Positions 1 through 12,155 of a stretch of 64,000 nt of DNA are shown here, one piece after another. Every line of letters begins with the position of its first letter. Position 1 is the stretch's first letter. A program made the translations under genes and the position numbers. The notes under the pieces are model-generated. The model had not been told where the DNA came from. It worked only from the letters and a program-made list of their open reading frames with translations, and searched no databases. This DNA comes from Flavobacterium fluvii (GTDB lineage: Bacteria > Bacteroidota > Bacteroidia > Flavobacteriales > Flavobacteriaceae), in NCBI RefSeq assembly GCF_900129545.1, contig NZ_FQWB01000001.1:248001-312000 (forward strand). The letters are read 5' to 3'.

Positions 1-891
1 GTTTTTCTCTGCCTGTTCTACTCTTCCCTTATTTGCAGCAATCAAAATTTTCAAACCGTTATTCCAAGTATTAAAATCAAATTGGCTGGTATTTAGATAA
101 ATTTCCAGCGACTGTTTTTTTGAAGGTTTTATACTCGTTAAATTAAAACCTTTAAAATCCGTATCCTGATATTTTCCAAGGTAAGTTCCGTCTGGTTTTA
201 AATTGTTGCCTTTCATAAATCCTCCGAACGTCAAATCCACAATCGGGTTCATCATTTGGTCTTTTACCGATTCCATTTCTTGCTGTTTTACCGCCACGTC
301 AAAAACGGTTTGTTCACGGTTTCGGTGGTAAAACTTGACTCCGTTATTTTCAAAATCAATCGAATCTTTAAAAGTTACAATATCACCCTGAGGAGCCCAT
401 TTATAAGAATTGGCATTATTGGCCTTTCCTTTGGAATCACGGTTTTTGTAACGCCAACTTTCATACGAAGCCGTCATTTTCAGCGGATTTTCACTTTCTA
501 AATCCAAATGGATTATCGGCTTGAAAACATCAACCCAAAGCTTGATTTTGGCATCGTTTTGACCTACCAAAATATAGCCTTCTTTCAGTTTCAATTCCTG
601 ATAAAAACCTTCTTTTCCTTCAAAAGGATTTGGACTTAAAGTAACTTTTACGCGCCCTAATTTCAACAAAGTATTGTGTTCGTCGAAAGTTCCTGAACGC
701 GAAAAATAAAAATACAAATCGCCTTTTTCAACCCAAACATTCAAGCCAATATCGCCACCTCCCAACGGCATCGATTCTGAGGAATTGTTACTTTGCGTAT
801 TCCAAATTTGGTTGTAATTGTCAAGCACGGGAATTTGCGCCTTGACTAAAAGCGAGGAAAAGAGAAAAAATAGAATTATTGTATTTTTCAT
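1..891 (-). CDS. DUF5703-type secreted protein, C-terminus cut by window edge
   Basis: The frame opens at the ATG complementary to 889-891 and stays open to base 1 (297 codons), so only the N-terminal part is present. The first 18 residues form a Sec signal peptide (MKNTIILFFLFSSLLVKA). It is followed by IWNTQSNNSSESMPLGGGDIGL-like text, of which SESMPLGGGDIGLNVW is what I recognise as the opening of DUF5703 proteins. In longer relatives this N-terminal domain precedes a six-hairpin glycosidase-like domain; that part would lie outside the window. It is the last visible gene of the minus-strand carbohydrate locus, 115 bp after the esterase gene, with two hairpins in the gap. The exact activity is unknown; the signal peptide and context suggest an envelope protein acting on glycans. 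Confidence 0.75.
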   Translation of the reverse strand, partial: MKNTIILFFLFSSLLVKAQIPVLDNYNQIWNTQSNNSSESMPLGGGDIGLNVWVEKGDLYFYFSRSGTFDEHNTLLKLGRVKVTLSPNPFEGKEGFYQELKLKEGYILVGQNDAKIKLWVDVFKPIIHLDLESENPLKMTASYESWRYKNRDSKGKANNANSYKWAPQGDIVTFKDSIDFENNGVKFYHRNREQTVFDVAVKQQEMESVKDQMMNPIVDLTFGGFMKGNNLKPDGTYLGKYQDTDFKGFNLTSIKPSKKQSLEIYLNTSQFDFNTWNNGLKILIAANKGRVEQAEKN

Positions 892-903
892 TTTTTATGT
901 TTT

Positions 904-996
904 CCTGCAAGGTCTTTTTCTGACCTTGTAGGTATTTATAATCTCATCTGGGTTTCAAACCAATTAATACCTACAAGGTTTTAAAAACCTTGCAGG
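904..996. repeat. Two related intergenic hairpins (CCTGCAAGG family)
   Basis: Two stem-loops sit between the esterase and DUF5703 genes. The first has arms 904-914 (CCTGCAAGGTC) and 922-932 (GACCTTGTAGG). The second has arms 970-982 and 984-996 around CCTACAAGGTT/AACCTTGCAGG. The outermost arms (CCTGCAAGG at 904, CCTTGCAGG ending at 996) also pair with each other, so the whole block can form one larger cruciform. I take it as a dispersed palindromic element; it could attenuate transcription before the DUF5703 gene. Confidence 0.7.
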
Positions 997-1006
997 AAAG
1001 CTAATA

Positions 1007-2440
1007 TTACCATTCATCCGTCCTGAAAGACGAAACCGGCAATCCGCCCGTGCTAAACAATTCGGCTTTCATAAAATCTTTAAACAAATATCGAACCGCA
1101 ATTGGTTTAGTCACTTTATCCGATGTCAACACTACCGATTTTCTTCGTACTTCGGCTTTGGCAGGATAAAAAACCTTGTCTTCTCCGGCGATTTCAAAAC
1201 CAGTCACTTCTTTTCCGTAAGCCGTAATTCCGTTCGGTGCATCGTCGAAAGAGACTGTTACGGAATTGTCTTTTATTTCCAAAGCTTTATATTTTGGACT
1301 TTCAAATTCGAAGCCTTCCACACCATAGGTTTTGGCCAAAGCCAAATAAGCCAATCGGTTCCCCCCTTTTTCTTTGTCCATTGGATGAATGTTGTTTTCT
1401 TCGCCAACATCCATCAAAACCGCCATTGCCGAATTCGGAATTTCCTTTGAAGCTTTCAGTTGCGCTTCTCTCAAATAAGCAGAATTGTATTTCTCCAAAT
1501 TATCTTTTGGATGAAATTGTGCATAGTTAAACGGGGCAATTTGTGCATAGTAAAAAGGAAAATCGCCTTGTTTCCACAAGCCTCTCCAACTGCTGACCAT
1601 CTTTTTCATCAAAGCCGTATATTCCGAAGCTCGTTCGTAATTCGATTCGCCCTGATACCAGATACAGCCTTTGATTCCGTAACCAATCACGGGTGAAAGC
1701 ATTCCGTTAAACAAAGTTGAAGGAACACGATTCGGATCTTTTGCCAAATCTTCTTTTGTAGTCGGGATTTTGGCACTCGCGAAGTCTTTCAACATTTCCT
1801 GATTCATCCAAGCTTCCATACTTGAACCACCATACGAAACGTGAATCAACCCAACCGGAACTTGTAAAATTTCCTGCAAAAGCGAACCAAAATACCAAGC
1901 CGTTGCACTAAAATTTGCCGTTGATTTTGGTGATGCCATTTCCCATTTCCCTTCAAAATCCTCCAAAGGTTCAAGAACCGTAGCTCTTGGAATCGTGATC
2001 AAACGAATGTTTTTGTTGGCTGATCTAACGATAATTTCGTTTCCGTTTTTAACAGGCTGTCCCGGAAAACCTTTCAAAGGCATTTCCATATTGGACTGAC
2101 CGGAACATAACCAAACTTCACCAATCAGTACATTTTTCACAACTACTTTTTCGTTTCCTTCCGAAATTTCAATTGTAAATGGCCCTCCAAAAGATGGAGT
2201 CTGCAATTCTGTTTTCCATTTTCCAGAATTATCTGCTTTTACTTTGTAAGTCTTGGAATCCCAAGATGTTTTTATCGTAACATTTGCATTGGTTGAAGCC
2301 CAACCCCACATTGGTGTATTCGACTTTTGTTGCAACATCATATTGTCCGTAAACAATGCCGGTAATTTGATTTTTGCATTGATTTGGAAGCTTGCTAAAA
2401 GCAAAAAAATCGCAACAATATAGTTTCTAAAATGTATCAT
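1007..2440 (-). CDS. Sialate O-acetylesterase family carbohydrate esterase (SGNH hydrolase)
   Basis: Likely removes acetyl groups from a glycan in the periplasm. The 477-residue protein has a signal peptide (about 1-22, ending INA) and a beta-sandwich region to about 105. The SGNH esterase block GQSNM follows at 114-118, with Ser116 as the probable nucleophile. A WYQGESN motif comes next, and the C-terminal half holds DVGEENNIHP, which supplies the catalytic Asp/His pair of this family. Length and motif order fit the SASA family, whose members also include xyloglucan and pectin acetylesterases, so sialic acid need not be the substrate. The start codon overlaps the stop of the upstream GH106 gene by 4 bp, so the two are probably co-translated. 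In this locus an acetylated pectin-type side chain is a reasonable guess. Confidence 0.88.
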   Translation of the reverse strand: MIHFRNYIVAIFLLLASFQINAKIKLPALFTDNMMLQQKSNTPMWGWASTNANVTIKTSWDSKTYKVKADNSGKWKTELQTPSFGGPFTIEISEGNEKVVVKNVLIGEVWLCSGQSNMEMPLKGFPGQPVKNGNEIIVRSANKNIRLITIPRATVLEPLEDFEGKWEMASPKSTANFSATAWYFGSLLQEILQVPVGLIHVSYGGSSMEAWMNQEMLKDFASAKIPTTKEDLAKDPNRVPSTLFNGMLSPVIGYGIKGCIWYQGESNYERASEYTALMKKMVSSWRGLWKQGDFPFYYAQIAPFNYAQFHPKDNLEKYNSAYLREAQLKASKEIPNSAMAVLMDVGEENNIHPMDKEKGGNRLAYLALAKTYGVEGFEFESPKYKALEIKDNSVTVSFDDAPNGITAYGKEVTGFEIAGEDKVFYPAKAEVRRKSVVLTSDKVTKPIAVRYLFKDFMKAELFSTGGLPVSSFRTDEW

Positions 2441-5400
2441 TTCTTTTCTGTTTTTTCTTTTACAATGGTCACCGGCCCCAATAATCCCGCTTTCAGCAAT
2501 GGATTTCCTTCCAATCTAAAAGGAGCCGTTGTCCAGGTTAATTTTTCCTCTTTTGGTAATTTCTGGTCGCCTATCAATCGGTTTGCCCAGGTATTTGTTA
2601 TTTTTATAACGATGGTGTTTTTACCTTTTTTCAATGCGTTCGAAATGTCCACTTTATAAGGAAAAGTCCAAAGTGTTCCGCAGTCTTTGCCGTTGATGCT
2701 TACCTCGGCAATATTGGCAATTGTGCCTAAATCCAACCAAATTTTATCTCCGGTTTTTCCTTTCCAAACCAATTCTTTTTGATAAGATGCCGTGCCCGAA
2801 TAATATTTTATACTGTCATTTTCTGAACTGCTCCAATCGAAAAGTTTGCTAATTTTTACGATATCCTTCGGACCTTTAAATTCAGGGTCAAATCGCAGTT
2901 CCCAATTCTCGTCCAAAGTCTGAACGTTTTCAAATTCTATACCTTTTTGATTTTCTTTTGCGAGAACTTCTGTTGTTTCGTCTTTAAAAATCACAAAACC
3001 GGATTCATTTGCTTCTAAATTTATCCAAACAATTGTTCTCCCCTTTTCGATTTTCCAATTAGCTAAAGCCGATGTTTTATCGGTAACGGGATTGTACCAA
3101 ACCGGAATTTTTCCGCCTATTCTGAAAGAAGCTTCAAAAAATCGTTTTTCCTCTTTTTGGTTGGAAAGAAAGTAAACATCTTCGGTTTCCGATTTTCGGT
3201 GTGTCCAAGCAATTGCTTCTGAATCGGCACGGTTTAATTTTGGAAAATAAACATCTTGGTGAATTCCTATCGACGCAAAATCATTTCCCAAAAAAGGCAA
3301 CTTAATTATCGTTCCTTTTCCGATTTTCCAAGAAGTTGCATTCGAGTTATTACTCCAAATTTCGTCTATTGTATTTTGCCAACTTTTATGATCCACTTCA
3401 GAATACATTCCCGGTTGCAAATTCGGTTTTTCATCAATAAAAATGGTTGCTCCGTCTTTTACCAATTCCAATATTTTTTTGGCAACAGCCAAAGAAATCA
3501 TTTTATTAGGCGCCATTTTATGACTTCCTGGAAACAATAAAGCACTATATTCAATACTGTTGCTAAAAATCACTTTTCCGCTTTCAACTTTGGTATTATT
3601 CAATAAAACATCGGCATTGAAAGAATCGTATTGATAGCCATTTAATGGATTTACCCATTGTGACAAATCGGTTATATTTTTGGAATAGGTAACTTCTTTC
3701 GGCATTTTTGCAGTTGGTTGGCCTTCATTTTCCAATCGTAATTTTTCGCTTTCCAGTCTTTCTTTTCCAAACACATTAGGAATAAACGGCACCAAACGAT
3801 CCGGCACAAAAGAACGTGATGGAAAATCTTCACCAATAAAAACCGCAAAATCAATTACAGGTTTTCCTTTTTGCAACTGAAACTGTACTCTTTGACAATA
3901 ATCAAACCACGCTTTTCCGGGTTTCCACCAGGTTTGGTCTCTTTGGAAAAAAGTTCCAATATCGTCTAAAGTCATTCCCGGTTTTCTATCCGTCCACGGA
4001 TTATGTACAAAAACGTGGTAAAACAATCGGTTGATTCCTAAAGCGTAATTGCGATCTGCCGTTGTTTTTAGATTTCCAGGATGTTCGTCCCAATCCATAC
4101 GCAGAGCGGTAAAAGATTCTGCCTGAATAATATCTTTCCCATAAATATGTCCGCCCGAAATGGCATCGACCATATCAAAAGGTTTGTCGTGTGTTGGGCT
4201 TTTCAGCCAAAATTCACCACCTGGATAATCGACATATTTATAATGCAGCAAAGCATCACTCATCATTGTTGGCGCGACATTTTCTGAACTTAATTTTACA
4301 TTGTTTTCTTTGGCAATTTGAGCCACGGTTCCGTAAAAATTATCGGCTACCAAATCGGCAATTGTTTTACGAACATCATATAAAACTTTCTCCGAAACTG
4401 TAGCGCTTTCTACTGGAATTCCAGCCATCACAGGCAAATAATCTACAAGATTATAACCGCGTCTTTTTTGAAATTCAGCCAGAAAAACAGAAGACCAATT
4501 TTGGCTTCCACATTCCCAACTATCAAAATGCAGGATTTCCAAAACTTTTGAAGCCAGTTCAGGTCCGACAGTGCGAATCATTTCGCCAAACCAATGATCG
4601 AGTTGAAAACGAATTAATTCGGGATTGAATTTATCTACTTCCAAACCTTTTCCTGCTCCACCTGTAGCATTTTCGTGTCCAGTAGAAGTGTGTCCCATTC
4701 GGATAATTTTCCATTTTCCTTTGGGTGCTTTCCAATTCAAATTTCCGTTGGCATCAACCCATTTCGAAATATTAATGATTTCCGATTTCTTGAAAGATTC
4801 AGAATTCGGAATTTGTTTCGCAGAAGTTTCTGGACTCAAACGCCAGATTACTCCTGATTTTCCTTCATAATTATCAATTAATGCCTGATTGGAGAGGGTA
4901 ATTTTACTCACTTTCAGATTTTGTTTCCATTTGGCAAAATCCAAATCTTCGGCACCAGGTTCAGTACCAACCGGATCATAAACAAATCTGAAATATTTTG
5001 CGGTAACCGGCGCAATTGTATGTGTGTGAGGATAATCCATGTCCTGCCAACCGTGACGCGGAGCAATCATTCTTTCGTGAAATTTAAAATGAATTCCGTC
5101 ATCGCTAACTTCCACAATCAAGCGTTGCGCCTGAAAATCCCTTCCTTTAGTCTCAATCACGATTGATTTACAGCTAAAGGGCTTGTCAAATTCATATTGA
5201 ATCCAACCTTTTTCGGCAAACCTGAAGTTGTCATCCTTTTTAGGATCGGCCAAAAATGATGCGTCTGTATTTGTTGAAGTGGTAACTTTAGGCAGTTGAA
5301 TTTGTGAACTGGTTTGAAACTCTTTAATTGGAATTGCAAAAGTAGCGATGTCTTTATAATACTCTTTGTAATGCTCCGGAACAGGAAGTTTTGAAGTAAT

Positions 5401-5850
5401 TGTTTTTCCTCCAGAAATTTCAGATGTTGACCAAACTACTTTTTGCATTGACATTTCGGGCGTAATCCAAGGTCCGCCTGCAACGGCAAAACCATCGGCT
5501 CCGTGAAAAGCAATTTTCAATCCTAAACGTTCTGCTTCTTTAAAAGCCCAATGTACCAAATCCCAAAATTCGGGAGTCAATTGCAAAACCGGTGGATCTA
5601 TTAATGGCGGATTTGCCGGACCTTTAATGGTCATCAAATACGCACCAGCAATTCCAGCTTGTTTCATTGCTTCCAAATCAGCCGTAATTCCAGGTTTGGA
5701 ATAAGCCGATTTCATCCAATACCAATACACCCAAGGTTTTGAGGATTCAATTGTTGGATGAAACAAGGCATTTTCTTTTTTAGGTTTTTCTTGTGCAGAA
5801 AGAAATCCCGCAAGAAGTAAAATAAAAAAGAAGATTTTTTTGTTGAACAT
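2437..5850 (-). CDS. GH106 family alpha-L-rhamnosidase
   Basis: Predicted exo-enzyme releasing alpha-L-rhamnose. The 1137-residue protein has a signal peptide (1-19). The family opening is KPWVYWYWM at 38-46, followed by GITADLEAMKQAGIAGAYLM. A discoidin-like insert occupies roughly 205-320. DSWECGSQNW lies at 443-452 (E446) and IIQAESFT at about 574-581 (E578). The two glutamates are 132 residues apart, which matches the catalytic acid and base I recall for Bacteroides BT0986 (E461, E593). The C-terminal 120 residues look like a galactose-binding-type jelly roll (INGKDCGTLWTFPYKVDIS). It starts 5 bp after the GH2 stop and overlaps the esterase by 4 bp. Family assignment is firm; the linkage cleaved is inferred from the family. 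Confidence 0.9.
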   Translation of the reverse strand: MFNKKIFFFILLLAGFLSAQEKPKKENALFHPTIESSKPWVYWYWMKSAYSKPGITADLEAMKQAGIAGAYLMTIKGPANPPLIDPPVLQLTPEFWDLVHWAFKEAERLGLKIAFHGADGFAVAGGPWITPEMSMQKVVWSTSEISGGKTITSKLPVPEHYKEYYKDIATFAIPIKEFQTSSQIQLPKVTTSTNTDASFLADPKKDDNFRFAEKGWIQYEFDKPFSCKSIVIETKGRDFQAQRLIVEVSDDGIHFKFHERMIAPRHGWQDMDYPHTHTIAPVTAKYFRFVYDPVGTEPGAEDLDFAKWKQNLKVSKITLSNQALIDNYEGKSGVIWRLSPETSAKQIPNSESFKKSEIINISKWVDANGNLNWKAPKGKWKIIRMGHTSTGHENATGGAGKGLEVDKFNPELIRFQLDHWFGEMIRTVGPELASKVLEILHFDSWECGSQNWSSVFLAEFQKRRGYNLVDYLPVMAGIPVESATVSEKVLYDVRKTIADLVADNFYGTVAQIAKENNVKLSSENVAPTMMSDALLHYKYVDYPGGEFWLKSPTHDKPFDMVDAISGGHIYGKDIIQAESFTALRMDWDEHPGNLKTTADRNYALGINRLFYHVFVHNPWTDRKPGMTLDDIGTFFQRDQTWWKPGKAWFDYCQRVQFQLQKGKPVIDFAVFIGEDFPSRSFVPDRLVPFIPNVFGKERLESEKLRLENEGQPTAKMPKEVTYSKNITDLSQWVNPLNGYQYDSFNADVLLNNTKVESGKVIFSNSIEYSALLFPGSHKMAPNKMISLAVAKKILELVKDGATIFIDEKPNLQPGMYSEVDHKSWQNTIDEIWSNNSNATSWKIGKGTIIKLPFLGNDFASIGIHQDVYFPKLNRADSEAIAWTHRKSETEDVYFLSNQKEEKRFFEASFRIGGKIPVWYNPVTDKTSALANWKIEKGRTIVWINLEANESGFVIFKDETTEVLAKENQKGIEFENVQTLDENWELRFDPEFKGPKDIVKISKLFDWSSSENDSIKYYSGTASYQKELVWKGKTGDKIWLDLGTIANIAEVSINGKDCGTLWTFPYKVDISNALKKGKNTIVIKITNTWANRLIGDQKLPKEEKLTWTTAPFRLEGNPLLKAGLLGPVTIVKEKTEKK

Positions 5851-5855
5851 TATGA

Positions 5856-10264
<4,409 letters not shown>

Positions 10265-10349
10265 TTCAATTAATTTGCTTCAATTATTAGGCCACAGATG
10301 ACACTGATTGAACTGATTTTCGCGGATTTCTTATTTTTTATACGATATA

Positions 10350-10430
10350 AAATCTGCCGAATCTGCTAAATCTGCGTGCTAATTTTTTCTCTTTTTTGGC
10401 ACGCAGATTTAAAAAGATTTTGGCAGATTT
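10350..10430. repeat. Intergenic inverted repeat with AATCTGC motifs
   Basis: Arms at 10350-10379 and 10399-10430 pair over most of their length. The left arm carries AATCTGC three times and ends in GCGTGC; the right arm starts GCACGCAGATTT. The spacer (10380-10398) is T-rich. It lies in the 238-bp gap between two propeller genes of the same operon. It looks like a dispersed intergenic palindrome and could also act as a terminator or attenuator inside the operon. Confidence 0.65.
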
Positions 10431-10451
10431 TAAAATTAAATAATCTGTGTC

Positions 10452-10496
10452 AATCCGTTTAATCCGTTTAATCCGTTTAATCCGCGTAATCCGTGG
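10452..10496. repeat. Five tandem 9-bp units (AATCCGTTT)
   Basis: Units at 10452, 10461 and 10470 are identical AATCCGTTT; those at 10479 and 10488 are AATCCGCGT and AATCCGTGG. The array ends six bases before the stop codon of the 550-residue propeller gene. It adjoins the inverted repeat at 10350-10430 and shares its GCGTGC/CCGCGT flavour, so both are probably parts of one mobile-type intergenic element. Confidence 0.7.
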
Positions 10497-10502
10497 GCAA
10501 TT

Positions 10503-12155
10503 TTACTTTAGCTCTTTCAACTTCGATTCCATTACGTCTTTGTTCAGTTTTACTTTTACCATTCCTGTGGGATGAAATCTTCTTTTCAGATCGATGGCGT
10601 TGTACACGATGGTGTAAACATCATTTCCTTCGGGGATCAAACAAAGCGGTGTTCGCATAATATCCCACCATTTATCGACTTTGGTTTCTATGGGCAGATA
10701 ACGTGCTTCTCCCCAATTGATTCCGTCTTTTGAAAGTGAATATCCAATCATATTCGGTAAATGATGTCCCCAGCCTTCCGGACCTCCGTCAAAAATGGCG
10801 ATGTACAAACCGTTTGGCAACTGGCTCACAATCGGATTTTCGACAAATTGCGGATGGATCGTTTTTATCGGTTCCAGACCTTTGTTTAATCGTTTCCACG
10901 GACCTTCCAGACTATTGGATTCTGCCAAAGCAACGAACCAGCCTTTTCCTGATTTCTTCGGATAATCGGCCCAAGAGGCAAATGGATAGGCACCGCTGTA
11001 AAAGCCAAAATATTTTTCGCCGACTTTATACGGAAAAAAGGAAGCCACTCCCTGACGACCTTCCCAAGGCTGGGAATCCAAACCAGGTTCCATAATAATG
11101 CCCATATCTTTGTAAGGTCCGCCAATTCCGTTGATGCCGTCAACAGTCGATTCGCAACGCCAAATTCTTCCGAAAGAATGATTAGGTTCGATTTCTTTGT
11201 GAACGGTGTAAGCCAAATAATAGCCGTACCATTTGTTTGCTTTTTCGTTGAAAACCGGCATGTACGACCAGATTGCCGAACGTCGGTCGTTCATAGGATT
11301 ATCGTCTTCGGTAACGGCATACACTCCGCTGGCCTGATAAATTGTCGATTCTCTTTTCCAGTGAATGGCATCTTTACTGGTCCAGTGTCCAATTTTGGTT
11401 TTTACACGGTCGTAATAATAAGGAACACCTTTTTCTCCCGCTCTTTCGGTTGGAAACATATGATAAGTCTCTCCAACTTTTACCACTCTTCCGCCTTCAA
11501 AACCACCCTGAATATCTTCTGTTCCGGGCATTCCTTCATCGATCACCGCTTTATTTTCTCCGCCGATGATTTCGAAAAGCGGTTTCTCATCCGAGAATCC
11601 TTCAATGATGTAAGGCATATTCCATAATTTTCCGTCCAATAATTGGGCATTACGGGAAACTATTGGTTGATTGTTTTTGATTACTCCTAAAACGGCGAAC
11701 AAGCCTTTCCCTTCGGGATTGATAATTTGAGTTCCTTTTGGATAAGAAATCGCATATACATTTACAGGTGGCAAACCCGTGATGGTAACCCCGTTTTCCA
11801 GAACTAATTTGGCATTGTTTAATTGGCGGTAATCTGAATTATTTTTTTCTTGAAAAATTCCTATCAGCACTTGAACCGGCTCCTTGAATTTTAATTGTAA
11901 TGGAGCATTCGTTCCTTTTTTGTAAGCATCCAAAGGAAGTTCAACTCCTGTCAACCCTTGCAATTCGGTTGCAAAACCTACAATATTGTGCTTGCTACCC
12001 GAAAATACGTGGGCATATTGAGTTGTTTTGAATGTTTTGTAATTGGATTTTACCACTTCAAAAGAAGCGGGTTGCCAAGCTGAGTTTTGAGCTGAAAGTT
12101 GAAAGCTCAAAAAGACCAATATTAGATAATAAATATGTTTACTTTTTTGAATCAT
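10503..12155 (-). CDS. Secreted beta-propeller glycosidase-like protein, GH43-related fold
   Basis: 550 residues with a signal peptide ending near LSAQ (residue 23). The first 200 residues form a beta-sandwich-like module with no clear family. From about 205 on, propeller-type blades appear: GGFEGGRVVKVGETYHMF, IGHWTSKDAIHWKRES, YMPVFNEKANKWYGYY, ALAESNSLEGPWKRL and IGYSLSKDGINWGEARYL. Several acidic residues (for example EDDNPMNDRRSAIW) could be catalytic, but I cannot name them. Its start codon overlaps the stop of the GH78 gene by one base. The operon position suggests it cuts another linkage of the same polysaccharide. It may be a family that lacks a CAZy number. Confidence 0.65.
   Translation of the reverse strand: MIQKSKHIYYLILVFLSFQLSAQNSAWQPASFEVVKSNYKTFKTTQYAHVFSGSKHNIVGFATELQGLTGVELPLDAYKKGTNAPLQLKFKEPVQVLIGIFQEKNNSDYRQLNNAKLVLENGVTITGLPPVNVYAISYPKGTQIINPEGKGLFAVLGVIKNNQPIVSRNAQLLDGKLWNMPYIIEGFSDEKPLFEIIGGENKAVIDEGMPGTEDIQGGFEGGRVVKVGETYHMFPTERAGEKGVPYYYDRVKTKIGHWTSKDAIHWKRESTIYQASGVYAVTEDDNPMNDRRSAIWSYMPVFNEKANKWYGYYLAYTVHKEIEPNHSFGRIWRCESTVDGINGIGGPYKDMGIIMEPGLDSQPWEGRQGVASFFPYKVGEKYFGFYSGAYPFASWADYPKKSGKGWFVALAESNSLEGPWKRLNKGLEPIKTIHPQFVENPIVSQLPNGLYIAIFDGGPEGWGHHLPNMIGYSLSKDGINWGEARYLPIETKVDKWWDIMRTPLCLIPEGNDVYTIVYNAIDLKRRFHPTGMVKVKLNKDVMESKLKELK

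Noticed and set aside
10452..10496. Five short tandem units as a CRISPR array
   Set aside because: Units are 9 bp and contiguous with no spacers; a simple tandem repeat.
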